Shown in pieces: positions 7,487 to 16,923 of a stretch of 64,000 bases of DNA. The stretch spans positions 62,001-126,000 of the forward strand of contig NZ_FOWD01000003.1 in assembly GCF_900115365.1 (NCBI RefSeq). Reading direction: 5' to 3'. Every line of letters begins with the position of its first letter. Position 1 is the stretch's first letter. The translations under genes and the position numbers were made by a program. Below the pieces are notes generated by a model. That model did not search any database, was not told where the DNA came from, and saw only the letters and a program-made list of their open reading frames with translations. The DNA is from Anaerocolumna aminovalerica. GTDB lineage: Bacteria; Bacillota; Clostridia; Lachnospirales; Lachnospiraceae.

Positions 7487-8032
7487 GTGGACGAATCTTT
7501 GTTAGATTTACTTAGAGAAGGTGGGTATATACTGTATGCCAGACATGGGGATGCAACTGTTGGAGATGATCAGCCTAATTTAGATTTTCATTACTGCTTT
7601 ACCCAAAGAAATCTTTCTGAAACCGGAGAAATGCAAGGAGTTTATTATGGAGATAGTTTACGTAAATTACATATTCCAATTAGTTATCCCATAATAGCAA
7701 GCCCTTATTGTCGAACTATAGGAACTGCCCAGCTGGCCTTTGGATGGAGAAATATTCAAGTTGATCCATTTTGGGCAGAAATTAATAGATTAAGTGAAAA
7801 ATTATCTAGTGAAGAACAAAAAAGAATATTAGATATTCTTACATCAAAGTTAGAAATCATACCTCCTCTAGGAACGAATAAGGTAATCATCGCTCATAGT
7901 TTTCCAGATGATATTGGATTAGGCCAAATCCCTTATATGGGAACTGTAGTTGTTAAACCACTTGGGCCAGGAAATGGGTATGATATTGTGGGTAGATTTT
8001 CTTTAGAAGATATAATGAAATACGATCAATAA
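7487..8032 (+). CDS. histidine phosphatase superfamily protein
   Basis: The 181-residue protein carries the RHG signature (YARHGDA, about residues 17-23) whose histidine is phosphorylated in phosphoglycerate-mutase-like phosphatases. A second arginine motif (SPYCRTIGTA) and the second catalytic histidine (IIAHSFP, near residue 142) are also present. Features of a specific sugar-phosphate or SixA-type enzyme are not clear, so the substrate is unknown. The start is GTG at 7487, with AAGGAG 8 nt upstream; no ATG in frame fits. It is a single gene. Confidence 0.8.
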   Translation: MDESLLDLLREGGYILYARHGDATVGDDQPNLDFHYCFTQRNLSETGEMQGVYYGDSLRKLHIPISYPIIASPYCRTIGTAQLAFGWRNIQVDPFWAEINRLSEKLSSEEQKRILDILTSKLEIIPPLGTNKVIIAHSFPDDIGLGQIPYMGTVVVKPLGPGNGYDIVGRFSLEDIMKYDQ

Positions 8033-8074
8033 AAAATAACGCTGTAGAAGAAGTGTATCAAAATAAAGTAAAAA

Positions 8075-8126
8075 TTGAACTGAACCAGAGCATTGAATTT
8101 ATATACAATGTTTTGGTTCAGTTCAA
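8075..8126. terminator. terminator, mainly of the oligoendopeptidase gene
   Basis: A perfect 13-bp stem (8075-8087 with 8114-8126, TTGAACTGAACCA and its complement) is followed by TTTTT on the minus strand. It lies just beyond the stop of the gene at 8152 and faces the phosphatase gene, so it may act in both directions. Confidence 0.8.
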
Positions 8127-8151
8127 GTAACACTTTAAAAGACCTAAAAGT

Positions 8152-9858
8152 TTAATTCATTTTCTCTATTTCCTTCAAAAGAATATCCTTAGCGGTAGAT
8201 ATTGCCCTTGCTACACTTCCTTCTTCAAAAGGTACAGATAGATTCGCAACTTTTAATAGTTCCAGATAACTCTTGCTAGAACCTGCTTTACATAGATTCA
8301 GATAATCCTGCCAAGCCTCTTTAGGGTTTTCCATATACCGTTTCTTAAATTCCATAGCACCCATTGTGGTAAGAGTATAATTAATATAATAGAATGGGTA
8401 TAGGAATATATGAAGCTTGTGATACCAGTAACCGCCGCGATCCATGAATTCATCATCCTCGTATTTACGCCAGGGCATATACTTCTTCTCTAATTTATGC
8501 CATTCCAGGGTACGTTCTTTCGGTGTTAATTCCGGATGCTCATATACAATATGCTGGAATTCATCTACTGCAACACCAAATGGTACGAAGGTCATTGCCT
8601 CCTGTAAATGAGCAAATCGGAATTTATCAGCATCTTTTCCAAAGAACTGTTCTGCATAAGGATATGAAAATTGTTCCATAGACATAGAGTGAATCTCCGC
8701 AATATCTGTACCCCCCATGTAATATAGAGAAGTTTTCTGATTTCGCATGGATTCATATCCTGCAAACGCATGGCCAAGCTCATGTGTTAACACCTGCATA
8801 TCAAAGATAGTATGGTTAAAGCAGGAAAATACAAAGGGGGCTTTATAGGAAGCTAGAACAGTCATATATCCTGTAGAAGCTTTATTGGGTTTATTTTTAA
8901 GATCCATTAAATCATGATCTATCATAAAATCAATAAATTCACCAGTTTCCGGACTTAGATCATGATACATTTTCTGCGCTTCTTTTACCAGATAATCATC
9001 ATCTCCGATTGGTTGTGCATTGCCATCTGGATATATGAATTTCTCATCATATACTTTTATTTTATCTACGCCAATACGTTTTGCTTGAGCTTCATATAGT
9101 TTCTCGCATAGAGGAACAATTTCTTTCCGAACTTGTTCACGGAAAGCAGCTACTTCTTTTATTCCATAGTCACTACGTTGTTGTTGTATATAACCTAGTG
9201 GAATAAAATTTTCATATCCTAATGCTTTACCCATTTCATTTCTGATCTTAACAAGTTCGGCAAAGATTTCTTCCATCTCTTCCTCGTTGCTGTGATAAAA
9301 GTCAGAATATGCTTTAAATGCCGCTTTTCTTACGCTTCTGTCCGGATTTTCAAAGTATTTTTGAACACCATATAGGTTTAAGGTCTGGCCATCAAATGGA
9401 ATCTGTGCAGTAGCCATTAACTTCTGATATCTTTGTTTTAATTTAGCTTCCTTTTGCAGGTATGGAATTAATTCTTCCTTGAATTGATCCACTTGGCGCC
9501 TTATACTAATTAGAAATTCTTTACCATATTCTTCGGTTATTTCATTTGTAAAATTACAATTTAACAGCGCTTTATAGAACTCAGTTGAACTAGCAGCAGC
9601 TTCTGCACTTTTTTCATCATTATATTCTACTTCTTTTTCATAAAAATCATCAGTAGTATTTAGTGTATTACGAATATACGCTATGGTAGTCATATCACTT
9701 ACAGAGACTGAAAGTTCATCTGCTTGCTTTATAGTATGTTGAATTTCTTCATAGCTTTTGGCGCTTTTAACTTGCTCCGTCAGTTTCTGAAAGTCTGTTT
9801 TATACTGCTCAAAGTCTGGACGCACGTATTCAATCGTAGAAAATTTAAAGTTTTTCAT
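8152..9858 (-). CDS. M3-family oligoendopeptidase (PepF-like)
   Basis: This is a cytosolic zinc metallopeptidase of 568 residues that trims oligopeptides. The zinc motif HELGH lies near residue 360 (LTHELGHAFAGYES), with the third ligand region AEIHSMSMEQF about 25 residues later. The N-terminal helical lid region and the C-terminal YHKLHIFLYPFYYINY segment match the M3B oligoendopeptidase F group. AAGGAGAG precedes the ATG at 9858. It is a single gene with its own terminator. The family is certain; the physiological peptide is not. Confidence 0.93.
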   Translation of the reverse strand: MKNFKFSTIEYVRPDFEQYKTDFQKLTEQVKSAKSYEEIQHTIKQADELSVSVSDMTTIAYIRNTLNTTDDFYEKEVEYNDEKSAEAAASSTEFYKALLNCNFTNEITEEYGKEFLISIRRQVDQFKEELIPYLQKEAKLKQRYQKLMATAQIPFDGQTLNLYGVQKYFENPDRSVRKAAFKAYSDFYHSNEEEMEEIFAELVKIRNEMGKALGYENFIPLGYIQQQRSDYGIKEVAAFREQVRKEIVPLCEKLYEAQAKRIGVDKIKVYDEKFIYPDGNAQPIGDDDYLVKEAQKMYHDLSPETGEFIDFMIDHDLMDLKNKPNKASTGYMTVLASYKAPFVFSCFNHTIFDMQVLTHELGHAFAGYESMRNQKTSLYYMGGTDIAEIHSMSMEQFSYPYAEQFFGKDADKFRFAHLQEAMTFVPFGVAVDEFQHIVYEHPELTPKERTLEWHKLEKKYMPWRKYEDDEFMDRGGYWYHKLHIFLYPFYYINYTLTTMGAMEFKKRYMENPKEAWQDYLNLCKAGSSKSYLELLKVANLSVPFEEGSVARAISTAKDILLKEIEKMN

Positions 9859-9959
9859 AATTACTCTCCTTCTTGTCTTTTCTAATGAATGTAAAAATTA
9901 CCATTAGTGTTATTTTATCAGTAATAATGATATATAACAAGTTATTTTAAACAGTAAAT

Positions 9960-11144
9960 TTAATTCTTTGCAGATACTAAAAGTCTTTTGTATGTCATAT
10001 CTATACCAATTGCACCTAAAGGAGCTGTAATTAAAATAGCCAAAACAGCAACAGTTAAGATAATCTGGCCGCAGTTAAGACCCATTGCCAAAGGTACTCC
10101 GCCGATGGCAGCCTGAACAGTAGCCTTAGGCAAATAGGCAATCATACAGAATACCCTTTCATTTCGTGTTAAATTTGTTTTTAATAAACAAAGCAATACA
10201 CCAATCATTCGAAAAACAAGAACACCAAATATTAAGAGAATAGCGGAAATACTTGCGGTAAGAGCATATCGGATATTGACAATGGAGCCTACTAAAACAA
10301 ATAATAAGGTTTCTGCTGCCACCCATAACTTTGCATATTTTACTGATAACCGATTTGCTGCCACTTGGCGTTTTTTTTGTAATGCTATACCAATACTCAT
10401 GACAGCAAGGAGTCCGGAGAATGGAATTATAGTCTTTATGAGATTTTCCAAAGCAACCATTAAAAAAGAAATACTTAATAAAATGATCACTTTAACAGAA
10501 TCTCGCATGTGGAACTGTTTAAAGAAGATTGCCAACAAAGTTCCTAAGAGGATACCAAGGATAATACCAGTGATGATAGATACTGGAATCTGTATAAAAT
10601 CAACAGGTGATATTTTTGCACCTTGAGATAAACCGATAAAAGCGGTGAACATAACAATTACAAAAACATCATCTACGGAGGCACCTGCCAAAATAAGCTG
10701 TGGAATATTTTTATCTTTACCATATCCATTTTCCATAAGTATAAGCATCTTAGGAACAATAACTGCCGGTGATACGGCCCCAAGAACAGCACCCATAATA
10801 GCTGCTTCAAGAATGGTAATTCCCAGTAGTCTTGGTGCAAGTATAATCATACCTAATATTTCAAAAGAAGCAGGAACAAAGCACATTAGGATAGCGGGTC
10901 TCCCAACTTTCTTTAAATCATTGATATCCAACGACAACCCTGCTCTGGTTAAAATAATAATTAAAGCAATTTGCCTTAAATCTGCCGATATTTCCAGCAT
11001 GGTAGGATCAATCAGATTTAGTGCATAAGGGCCTAAAAGTATACCGGTAACCAGCATTCCTAAAAGCCTTGGCAATTTTATTTTTTGAAATATCCAACCA
11101 AGTGACATTCCAAGTAAAAATATTAGTGCTAAACTTGTAAGCAT
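9960..11144 (-). CDS. cation:proton antiporter, CPA superfamily
   Basis: The 394-residue integral membrane protein has about 12 helices and the sodium/hydrogen exchanger fold. Key segments are an N-terminal PRLLGMLVTGILLGP, a helix-5-like stretch with ASVDDVFVIVMF (the acidic pair expected in the ion site, near residues 175-180) and PKATVQAAIGGVPLAMG near the C-terminus. There is no TrkA-N domain, unlike full KefB proteins. It probably exchanges Na+ or K+ for H+ at the plasma membrane; ion specificity cannot be read. AGGAGGAAAATA precedes the ATG. Confidence 0.85.
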   Translation of the reverse strand: MLTSLALIFLLGMSLGWIFQKIKLPRLLGMLVTGILLGPYALNLIDPTMLEISADLRQIALIIILTRAGLSLDINDLKKVGRPAILMCFVPASFEILGMIILAPRLLGITILEAAIMGAVLGAVSPAVIVPKMLILMENGYGKDKNIPQLILAGASVDDVFVIVMFTAFIGLSQGAKISPVDFIQIPVSIITGIILGILLGTLLAIFFKQFHMRDSVKVIILLSISFLMVALENLIKTIIPFSGLLAVMSIGIALQKKRQVAANRLSVKYAKLWVAAETLLFVLVGSIVNIRYALTASISAILLIFGVLVFRMIGVLLCLLKTNLTRNERVFCMIAYLPKATVQAAIGGVPLAMGLNCGQIILTVAVLAILITAPLGAIGIDMTYKRLLVSAKN

Positions 11145-11216
11145 TATTTTCCTCCTGTAAGTAAAATTATTGTCTCGTCCGACAAGATAGTTTTAGTTTA
11201 TAATCCTTAGATAAAC

Positions 11217-11260
11217 AAAAAAAGCTGATAACCCCTGTAATTAATACAGAAGTCATCAGC
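11217..11260 (-). terminator. terminator of the MFS gene
   Basis: On the minus strand GCTGAT/ATCAGC (11260-11255 with 11229-11224) encloses a second CTGTA/TACAG stem. Seven T residues follow (11223-11217). It lies downstream of the transporter gene ending at 11352. Confidence 0.85.
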
Positions 11261-11351
11261 ATAAATGCAGTTTAGGTTAAAAACCATGGGAGTACTTCAT
11301 TCCCGAGATAAGTATAACAAAATTATTTGAACAATACAAGCATTATTCAAA

Positions 11352-12560
11352 TTATTCTGAGCCCAATGCTTCAACTGTATCTTTTTGGACTTCATTTTTT
11401 CTATGCTTTAGTATTTTATTCATCATTTCTGAGGAAACCAACATTATTGCAACAAGGAATAATAAAAATGCAGGAAACCATTGAAAACCGATGAGTTTTG
11501 ATAGTAGTCCAAATAAAGGTGACATGAAAGTACCTCCCACATAGGCTACTGCCATTTGAATTCCCATAATCCCCTGGGAGATTTCCTTACCAAATCTATT
11601 TGGCGTTTCATGTAACATAGCCGGGTAGATTGGTGCACATCCAAGCCCAATGAGAATAAAGGCAAACATCTGGAATATATCAAAAAGTGGTAAAGCAAGC
11701 AAAGCTACTCCAATTAGAATAATAATTTGTCCAAGGCGAATAAGAGTTTTATTATTCATCTTTAGGCTTAAAAAGCCGGATAAGAACCTTCCGATTGTAA
11801 TTCCCAAATAATATAAAGATATCCATCTTGCTGCAACTTCAGCAGAAATACCTTTAGCAGTAACCAGATAGGAACTTCCCCATAAACCGGCTGTTGCTTC
11901 AATTGCACAATAACAAAAGAAACTTGTTAAGGCAGGTTTTGCTCCTGGTAAACTAATTAATTTGGATATTTTAATATCTATAGAATCCGTTGTCTGTTCT
12001 GTCTCTTCCTGTTGGAATTTCTTCCAAAGGGGCAAAGAAAGTATCAAACAAGCTACCAATATAATTTGCAGGATTGCAATTGCACCATAACCCATTCTCC
12101 AGTTATTGTTCTTTCGTATGAAAAATGACATAATAAGTGGTCCGGCAGTGGCTCCGATTCCCCAGAAACAGTGGAGCCAATTCATATGTTTTGCTTTATA
12201 ATGCAGGGCTACAAAGTTATTTAATGCAGAATCCACTGCTCCTGCACCAATTCCTAAAGGAATTCCGCATAAGCAAATCCATAGAAAGCCTGGAGAAAAA
12301 TATGTACCTGCTAAACCGGCAGCCGTTAAAAATACACTTACAGCAGTAATTTTACCGGTTCCAAATCTTTTAATTAACTTTCCGCTAAAAAAGCTGGATA
12401 AAATAGTCCCTCCGGATATAATCATAGTTACGATACCAGCATAAGAAATGGAAACTTGAAAATCTTTATGTATAATTGGCCATGCCGGTCCTAATAAGGA
12501 ATCCGGTAAACCTAAACTGATAAACGCAATGTAAATAATAACAAGTAACAGTGTTGCCAT
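11352..12560 (-). CDS. MFS transporter
   Basis: The 402-residue protein has 12 predicted helices. The MFS loop signature is degenerate (SGKLIKRFGTGKITAVS after helix 2), and a second-half equivalent GIMGIQMAVAYVGGTFMSP is present. The overall pattern resembles the FucP/FHS-like group of sugar and small-molecule permeases, but no binding-site motif identifies the substrate. AAAGGAG precedes the ATG at 12560. A HAD phosphatase lies 44 bp upstream on the same strand and may be co-transcribed; that could hint at import and dephosphorylation of a metabolite, which is only inference. Confidence 0.85.
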   Translation of the reverse strand: MATLLLVIIYIAFISLGLPDSLLGPAWPIIHKDFQVSISYAGIVTMIISGGTILSSFFSGKLIKRFGTGKITAVSVFLTAAGLAGTYFSPGFLWICLCGIPLGIGAGAVDSALNNFVALHYKAKHMNWLHCFWGIGATAGPLIMSFFIRKNNNWRMGYGAIAILQIILVACLILSLPLWKKFQQEETEQTTDSIDIKISKLISLPGAKPALTSFFCYCAIEATAGLWGSSYLVTAKGISAEVAARWISLYYLGITIGRFLSGFLSLKMNNKTLIRLGQIIILIGVALLALPLFDIFQMFAFILIGLGCAPIYPAMLHETPNRFGKEISQGIMGIQMAVAYVGGTFMSPLFGLLSKLIGFQWFPAFLLFLVAIMLVSSEMMNKILKHRKNEVQKDTVEALGSE

Positions 12561-12603
12561 AATAAACTCCTTTGTTTATATTTTAATTCGGTATGAAATA
12601 TAA

Positions 12604-13422
12604 TTATAACTTTATTTTTGGCAAAAAGTTGTTAATCACATCTTCAATAGCATGTTCATTGTTGCTGCGGGTTATGAATTTTGCTATTTTCTTTATTTCA
12701 TCCAAAGCATTGGATGGTGCAAAGCTAATATGAGCATTACTTAATAATTCTATATCATTATTAAAATCACCAATGGCACAAATAATACGGTTATTAAATT
12801 GGGGAAGTTCTTTTATCAAATTCAGAGCGGAGCCTTTATTAATGCCTTTTGGCAGTATTTCTAAGAATTCATCAGAAGAAAATACAAAATCCACTTGATT
12901 TGAAAAATTACTACTTAAGAATGCATCCAGAATTATTTCTAAACCTTCTTTTTGGCCTTGAAATAAGACTTTTAACCAGTCTTCTTCCCAGGCAATATCC
13001 AAATTACTAATTTTGCAGGGTTTATGATTGGAAATAAAATCGTGATTCATGGTATCTAAGGAAGATATAAACAGATTCTCATATTCTGTATACACTTGGA
13101 TATTAACTTCCGGCATATCCTTTATAATCCATGACAGCATCTTATCAATATTTTTTTTATCTAATGTGAATGTTTTAATATAAGAATCTTTCCTAAAGTC
13201 ATAAATACCGCTTCCGTTGTAGAGTATGGAGGGGGCGTTGATTACTATATCAGGTAAAATACTTTTTACTTTATATTGTGTCCTTCCGGTAGATACGGCA
13301 AATAAGCCTCCACCTTCTTCAAATTTACAAATGGCTTCTTTATTCTCCTCTGAAACCATGGTTTGTGAATTAAATAAAGTACCGTCTAAGTCACTAAATA
13401 GAGCAAAACTACTATAATCCAT
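12604..13422 (-). CDS. HAD-superfamily phosphatase, Cof/IIB type
   Basis: Motif I is DLDGTL near residue 13, motif II is STGRT, and the Cof-type end is KGSALNLI followed by AIGDFNNDIELLSNA (motifs III/IV) near residue 220. A C2B cap lies in the middle. Members dephosphorylate sugar phosphates, FMN/PLP or nucleotides; the substrate here is unknown. The ATG at 13422 is chosen over an upstream TTG at 13428 because the TAAGGAG site is 8 nt from the ATG but only 2 nt from the TTG. It is immediately upstream of the MFS gene. Confidence 0.88.
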   Translation of the reverse strand: MDYSSFALFSDLDGTLFNSQTMVSEENKEAICKFEEGGGLFAVSTGRTQYKVKSILPDIVINAPSILYNGSGIYDFRKDSYIKTFTLDKKNIDKMLSWIIKDMPEVNIQVYTEYENLFISSLDTMNHDFISNHKPCKISNLDIAWEEDWLKVLFQGQKEGLEIILDAFLSSNFSNQVDFVFSSDEFLEILPKGINKGSALNLIKELPQFNNRIICAIGDFNNDIELLSNAHISFAPSNALDEIKKIAKFITRSNNEHAIEDVINNFLPKIKL

Positions 13423-13574
13423 TGGCAAATCTCCTTATGCTTGTATCTTTGATGTGGTTTTAATAGTGTCCAGGCTATTCCATTTTTAGAATTTTATAAC
13501 ATTACGATATGAATTATATCATAAAAAGTTTTGGAAAAACACCTGTTATTTACCTGTTGTTTAAAAAAGAATAT

Positions 13575-13601
13575 AAAAAAAGCTCTGAACTCATTCAGGG
13601 C
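13575..13601 (-). terminator. terminator of the tRNA-Glu/tRNA-Tyr transcript
   Basis: On the minus strand the hairpin GCCCTGAA-TGAG-TTCAGAGC (13601-13582, one mismatch) is followed by seven T residues. It sits just downstream of tRNA-Tyr. Confidence 0.85.
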
Positions 13602-13628
13602 ATTCATTTCTTCCGATTAAATTATGAG

Positions 13629-13710
13629 TGGATGGAGAAGGATTCGAACCTTCGAAAGCGTCGCTAACAGATTTACAGTCTGCCCCCTTTGGCCACTCGG
13701 GAACCCATCC
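13629..13710 (-). tRNA. tRNA-Tyr (GTA)
   Basis: The 82-nt minus-strand cloverleaf has acceptor stem GGATGGG/TCCATCC, a long variable arm as expected for a class II bacterial tRNA-Tyr, anticodon GTA in CAGACTGTAAATCTG and T-loop GGTTCGAATCC. CCA is not encoded. Confidence 0.97.
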
Positions 13711-13728
13711 ATATTAAAACATAAAAAA

Positions 13729-13800
13729 TGACTCCAAGGGGATTTGAACCCCTGTTACCGCCGTGAAAGGGCGGTGTCTTAACCGCTTGACCATGGAGCC
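13729..13800 (-). tRNA. tRNA-Glu (TTC)
   Basis: The 72-nt minus-strand cloverleaf has acceptor stem GGCTCCA/TGGAGTC, anticodon TTC in the loop CTTTCAC and T-arm GGGGTTCAAATCCCC. It lies 18 nt upstream of tRNA-Tyr and is probably co-transcribed with it. CCA is not encoded. Confidence 0.97.
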
Positions 13801-13822
13801 GTTTTGCCGAGCAACAAAATGA

Positions 13823-13851
13823 ATTCTAACATGTTAAGAACATATTGTCAA
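13823..13851 (-). promoter_or_regulatory. promoter of the tRNA pair
   Basis: On the minus strand TTGACA (13851-13846) and TAGAAT (13828-13823) have a 17-bp spacer. The expected start is about 15 nt upstream of tRNA-Glu. Confidence 0.8.
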
Positions 13852-13952
13852 CACTTTTTTTAAACTTTTTTATAATTTATAAATTCTAATAATAAATTTA
13901 ACCTATAATTTTAATTCTTCTCTTTACTTTTGCGGTATTCTATTTAGCAGAA

Positions 13953-13984
13953 AAGGAGTAGGATTCGAAGGAATCCTACTCCTT
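13953..13984 (-). terminator. terminator of the chitinase gene
   Basis: A perfect 13-bp stem (13953-13965 with 13972-13984, AAGGAGTAGGATT and its complement) with a 6-nt loop ends in TTTT on the minus strand, 15 bp after the chitinase stop codon. Confidence 0.85.
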
Positions 13985-13998
13985 ATTGACAATGTTTA

Positions 13999-16923
13999 TT
14001 AATTACTATTTAATCTAACAACATCTCCAATTGTTTTTAACAGACTCTTACTCATATCAGTAGTATCTTGACTGATTTCCCAAATCATAATTCCACCAAC
14101 ATTATCACAAGCCCACTGTGCTTTCTTTGTTATGGTTGGAATTCCATTATAATGAGCTTGTAATCCATTAATTACTGAAACATCAGTGTTATATGCATTA
14201 GGGTTAGCCTCAAGAATTGCTTCATAAGATGCCCACGATGGTCTACCATAGAAAGGTACGCCTAATACAACTTTGTTAGCAGGCATATTTCTAGTATTCT
14301 TCCAGTAGTTGGCAGAGTTAACAGCAAACTCATAGGAAGAATGTCTTTCTCCATCTCCTCCATCATATGCCATAACATTGATAAAATCTACGGCATTAAG
14401 TACTGCATCTGTATGAGCAGCTGAATCGTAATAGATGTTTCCATCAGGGGTGGCACCACTTAAAACAGCCGATGTTAATAACATATTTTCTTTTTTAAGT
14501 TCAGTACTTAAATATAGCATAAGTTCTTCATATTGATCTTGGGTAGTGCCAGTTCTAGGATGCTCCCAATCCATATCTACTCCATCAAACCCATACTGTT
14601 TGGCCATAGAAACTATTGCATCGCCAAACTTTTTAATTTTTGCAGGAGAATTCGTAGCTGCTATGAAAGTGTTTTCTAAAGGTATATCATTGTAAGACCA
14701 GCCCCCAACTGCAATAAGTACTTTAACTCCATTTTGATGAGCCTCATTAATTATTCTGGCTGCTGTTTCTGGGTTTGACAGTGGAAGAAGACCTCCATCA
14801 GTAGTAGGAATAGCAAATGCATAGTTTATATGAGTTAAGTTATTGTACTGTATCCTATCTACTTTATTAGGTTCCCAACTTGGATAATATCCTACAATTT
14901 TAAGATCTGTAGTTCCTGGATTAGGTTCTACTTCATCAGAACTAATCTTTTTCCATACTCCCCATTGTCCGGTAGTTCCTGGTTCTTCTCCTTGAGTCCA
15001 CCATTTTGCTTCCCATATAGATCCATTATGAGATACTCTATCTCCACCGTTATAAACTTTACTATGTTCCCATGGAGCAACGTCCGCAAAAGGTTCTATG
15101 AGTTCTGAAGGCTTTACTGATTCTATAGAATTAACTGGTACGATTGGAATGGGAACACTAGTTTCAATTTGTTTCCATACTCCCCATTGTCCAGTAGTCC
15201 CTGGTTCCTCTCCTTGAGTCCACCATTTTGCTTCCCATATAGATCCATTATGAGATACCCTGTCGCCGCCGTTATAGCTTTTTGAGCTTTCCCATGGAGC
15301 ATACTCTGGATCTACTGGATCTACTGGATCTACTGGATCAACAGGATCTACAGGATCAGTTGGAACAAACCCATTGGCAAAAACATCATTAATCTTATTC
15401 ACTAAAGGGCTGTTAATTATTGACCATTTTTTAAGCTTGCTGCCATAGTTGGTTACCGTTCCACTTAACTCAACATCTCCATATCCCGTCCAAATAATTG
15501 TTCCAGCTAAGTTTTTATCTTTAATATATTGTGCCTTATAACCAATAGACTCTTCATCATCATAACTTAAGAAAAAGTTATTTTTAGTCAGATAAGGAAC
15601 CTTTGCCTGAGCGTCCCAGTGCTTCGTCCAACCACTGTTAGACTGAAGTGCAGTTTTCTTAATATAATTAAAATTTGGAGTTCCATCATATACATCTCTA
15701 GCCCAATTAGTAAAATCTGCACAAGTCATAATCGGACCATCAGGCTGTATAGTTTCAGCTCTTTTTACAGTCTTTTTATTAAGTGCTGCTGCACCATCTG
15801 TTATGAATCCTCTGCCATAGAAAGGGATTCCCATATTAACTTTATTTAGATTTACACCTTTTTGCACTAGGTATTGATACAAATAATCCCAATTAAAATT
15901 AGGAGCCTCTGCATTGGGATATCCATATAATGGTGCATTGTGGCCTGTTTTATCTGACCAGCCACCATTAAAATCATATGTCATGAAATTATAATAATCT
16001 ACGTACTTATTAACTTCGTTCCAATTAAAACCTTCAAGTTTTCTTGTATCTGCTGAGAAACATGAAGTAATTAGCTTGTTGTTCCCAATAGCTTGTCTAA
16101 TTTCTTTAGTTAAAGTAATAAAATTATTATAATCCATTTCCGATCCGGTAAAGTTCATACCAGAAAATGGTCCGGGATATTCCCAATCAAGATCGATTCC
16201 ATCAAAACCTAATTGAATTAATCGTACACAATCTTGGATAAATTTTGCTCTCTTTACCGGATCAGCCGCAATTTCCGGAAAATGCTTGCACATACTCCAT
16301 CCACCAATTGAGGCCATCACCTTAACACCATTTTGTTTTGCTAATTCCAATACTCCTGGTGCACCACCATCTTTTTTAAGAGGCATTGGTAAAGGTTGGT
16401 TGTATAATCCCCAACTAGGTTTTGACCAGGTATTACCCCATTCCACTACATCAAAACCCTGTTCCTTAGCTCGTCTTGCAATATCAGCATTAATTGAGTA
16501 TACCGGTTCTAATTCACCAAATAGAATAAATAAATCCCAGCTACTGTATATATCAGTATTGAACATTGGAGCTGGCTGTTGTTGCACACCCTCTTTATAA
16601 ATATTTTTATTCCGATAATCTCCACTATGTAAGGAACCATCATTAGCCACTCCAAAGAATGAATAATTTAAAATGGTGTATTTCGAATAGTCAATATTTA
16701 AATGAGTTAAAGCTCCTTCAGATGGCAAGCCCGCATTTGATCCTTTCCATGCATCCCATTGGGTTATATATCCTATGACCTGCTTGTTATGGTCTCTAGT
16801 TGTTGCTCCGCTATTAGCTTCTACATAAGTCTTACCCGGTAATCCTGTTAAGATTAAACTAACAACTAACAAAGCCTTGAATATAGATTTTAAAAATAAA
16901 TTTTTCCTCTTATTATTTAGCAT
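13999..16923 (-). CDS. secreted chitinase with two GH18 domains and two CBM5/12 modules
   Basis: The 974-residue protein starts with a signal peptide (about 1-37). GH18 domain 1 follows with catalytic DGIDLDWE near residue 241, then a five-fold Pro-Val-Asp-Pro linker near 525. Two nearly identical chitin-binding modules come next (about 541-584 and 615-660, each with APWE..KxYNGGDRVSH..WEAKWW), and GH18 domain 2 has DGVDMDWE near 778. Both catalytic motifs keep DxxDxDxE. It should degrade chitin outside the cell, and the two domains may differ in cleavage mode. The start at 16923 is chosen for AAAGGAG 6 nt before it; the ATG eight codons upstream lacks a ribosome site. It is a single gene with its own terminator. 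Confidence 0.95.
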   Translation of the reverse strand: MLNNKRKNLFLKSIFKALLVVSLILTGLPGKTYVEANSGATTRDHNKQVIGYITQWDAWKGSNAGLPSEGALTHLNIDYSKYTILNYSFFGVANDGSLHSGDYRNKNIYKEGVQQQPAPMFNTDIYSSWDLFILFGELEPVYSINADIARRAKEQGFDVVEWGNTWSKPSWGLYNQPLPMPLKKDGGAPGVLELAKQNGVKVMASIGGWSMCKHFPEIAADPVKRAKFIQDCVRLIQLGFDGIDLDWEYPGPFSGMNFTGSEMDYNNFITLTKEIRQAIGNNKLITSCFSADTRKLEGFNWNEVNKYVDYYNFMTYDFNGGWSDKTGHNAPLYGYPNAEAPNFNWDYLYQYLVQKGVNLNKVNMGIPFYGRGFITDGAAALNKKTVKRAETIQPDGPIMTCADFTNWARDVYDGTPNFNYIKKTALQSNSGWTKHWDAQAKVPYLTKNNFFLSYDDEESIGYKAQYIKDKNLAGTIIWTGYGDVELSGTVTNYGSKLKKWSIINSPLVNKINDVFANGFVPTDPVDPVDPVDPVDPVDPEYAPWESSKSYNGGDRVSHNGSIWEAKWWTQGEEPGTTGQWGVWKQIETSVPIPIVPVNSIESVKPSELIEPFADVAPWEHSKVYNGGDRVSHNGSIWEAKWWTQGEEPGTTGQWGVWKKISSDEVEPNPGTTDLKIVGYYPSWEPNKVDRIQYNNLTHINYAFAIPTTDGGLLPLSNPETAARIINEAHQNGVKVLIAVGGWSYNDIPLENTFIAATNSPAKIKKFGDAIVSMAKQYGFDGVDMDWEHPRTGTTQDQYEELMLYLSTELKKENMLLTSAVLSGATPDGNIYYDSAAHTDAVLNAVDFINVMAYDGGDGERHSSYEFAVNSANYWKNTRNMPANKVVLGVPFYGRPSWASYEAILEANPNAYNTDVSVINGLQAHYNGIPTITKKAQWACDNVGGIMIWEISQDTTDMSKSLLKTIGDVVRLNSN
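14951..15295 (-). repeat. duplicated CBM5/12 coding module
   Basis: Segments of about 123 bp at 14951-15073 and 15173-15295 are nearly identical in DNA, including synonymous positions, and are offset by 222 bp. They encode the two chitin-binding modules and point to a recent internal duplication or gene conversion. Confidence 0.85.

Noticed and set aside
10276-11028. Plus-strand frames antisense to the antiporter gene
   Set aside because: They mirror the codon pattern of the real gene and have no ribosome sites.
13999-16923. Frameshift or assembly error at the Pro-Val-Asp-Pro repeat of the chitinase
   Set aside because: The repeat is in frame throughout, both GH18 domains are complete, and such linkers are common in carbohydrate-active enzymes.
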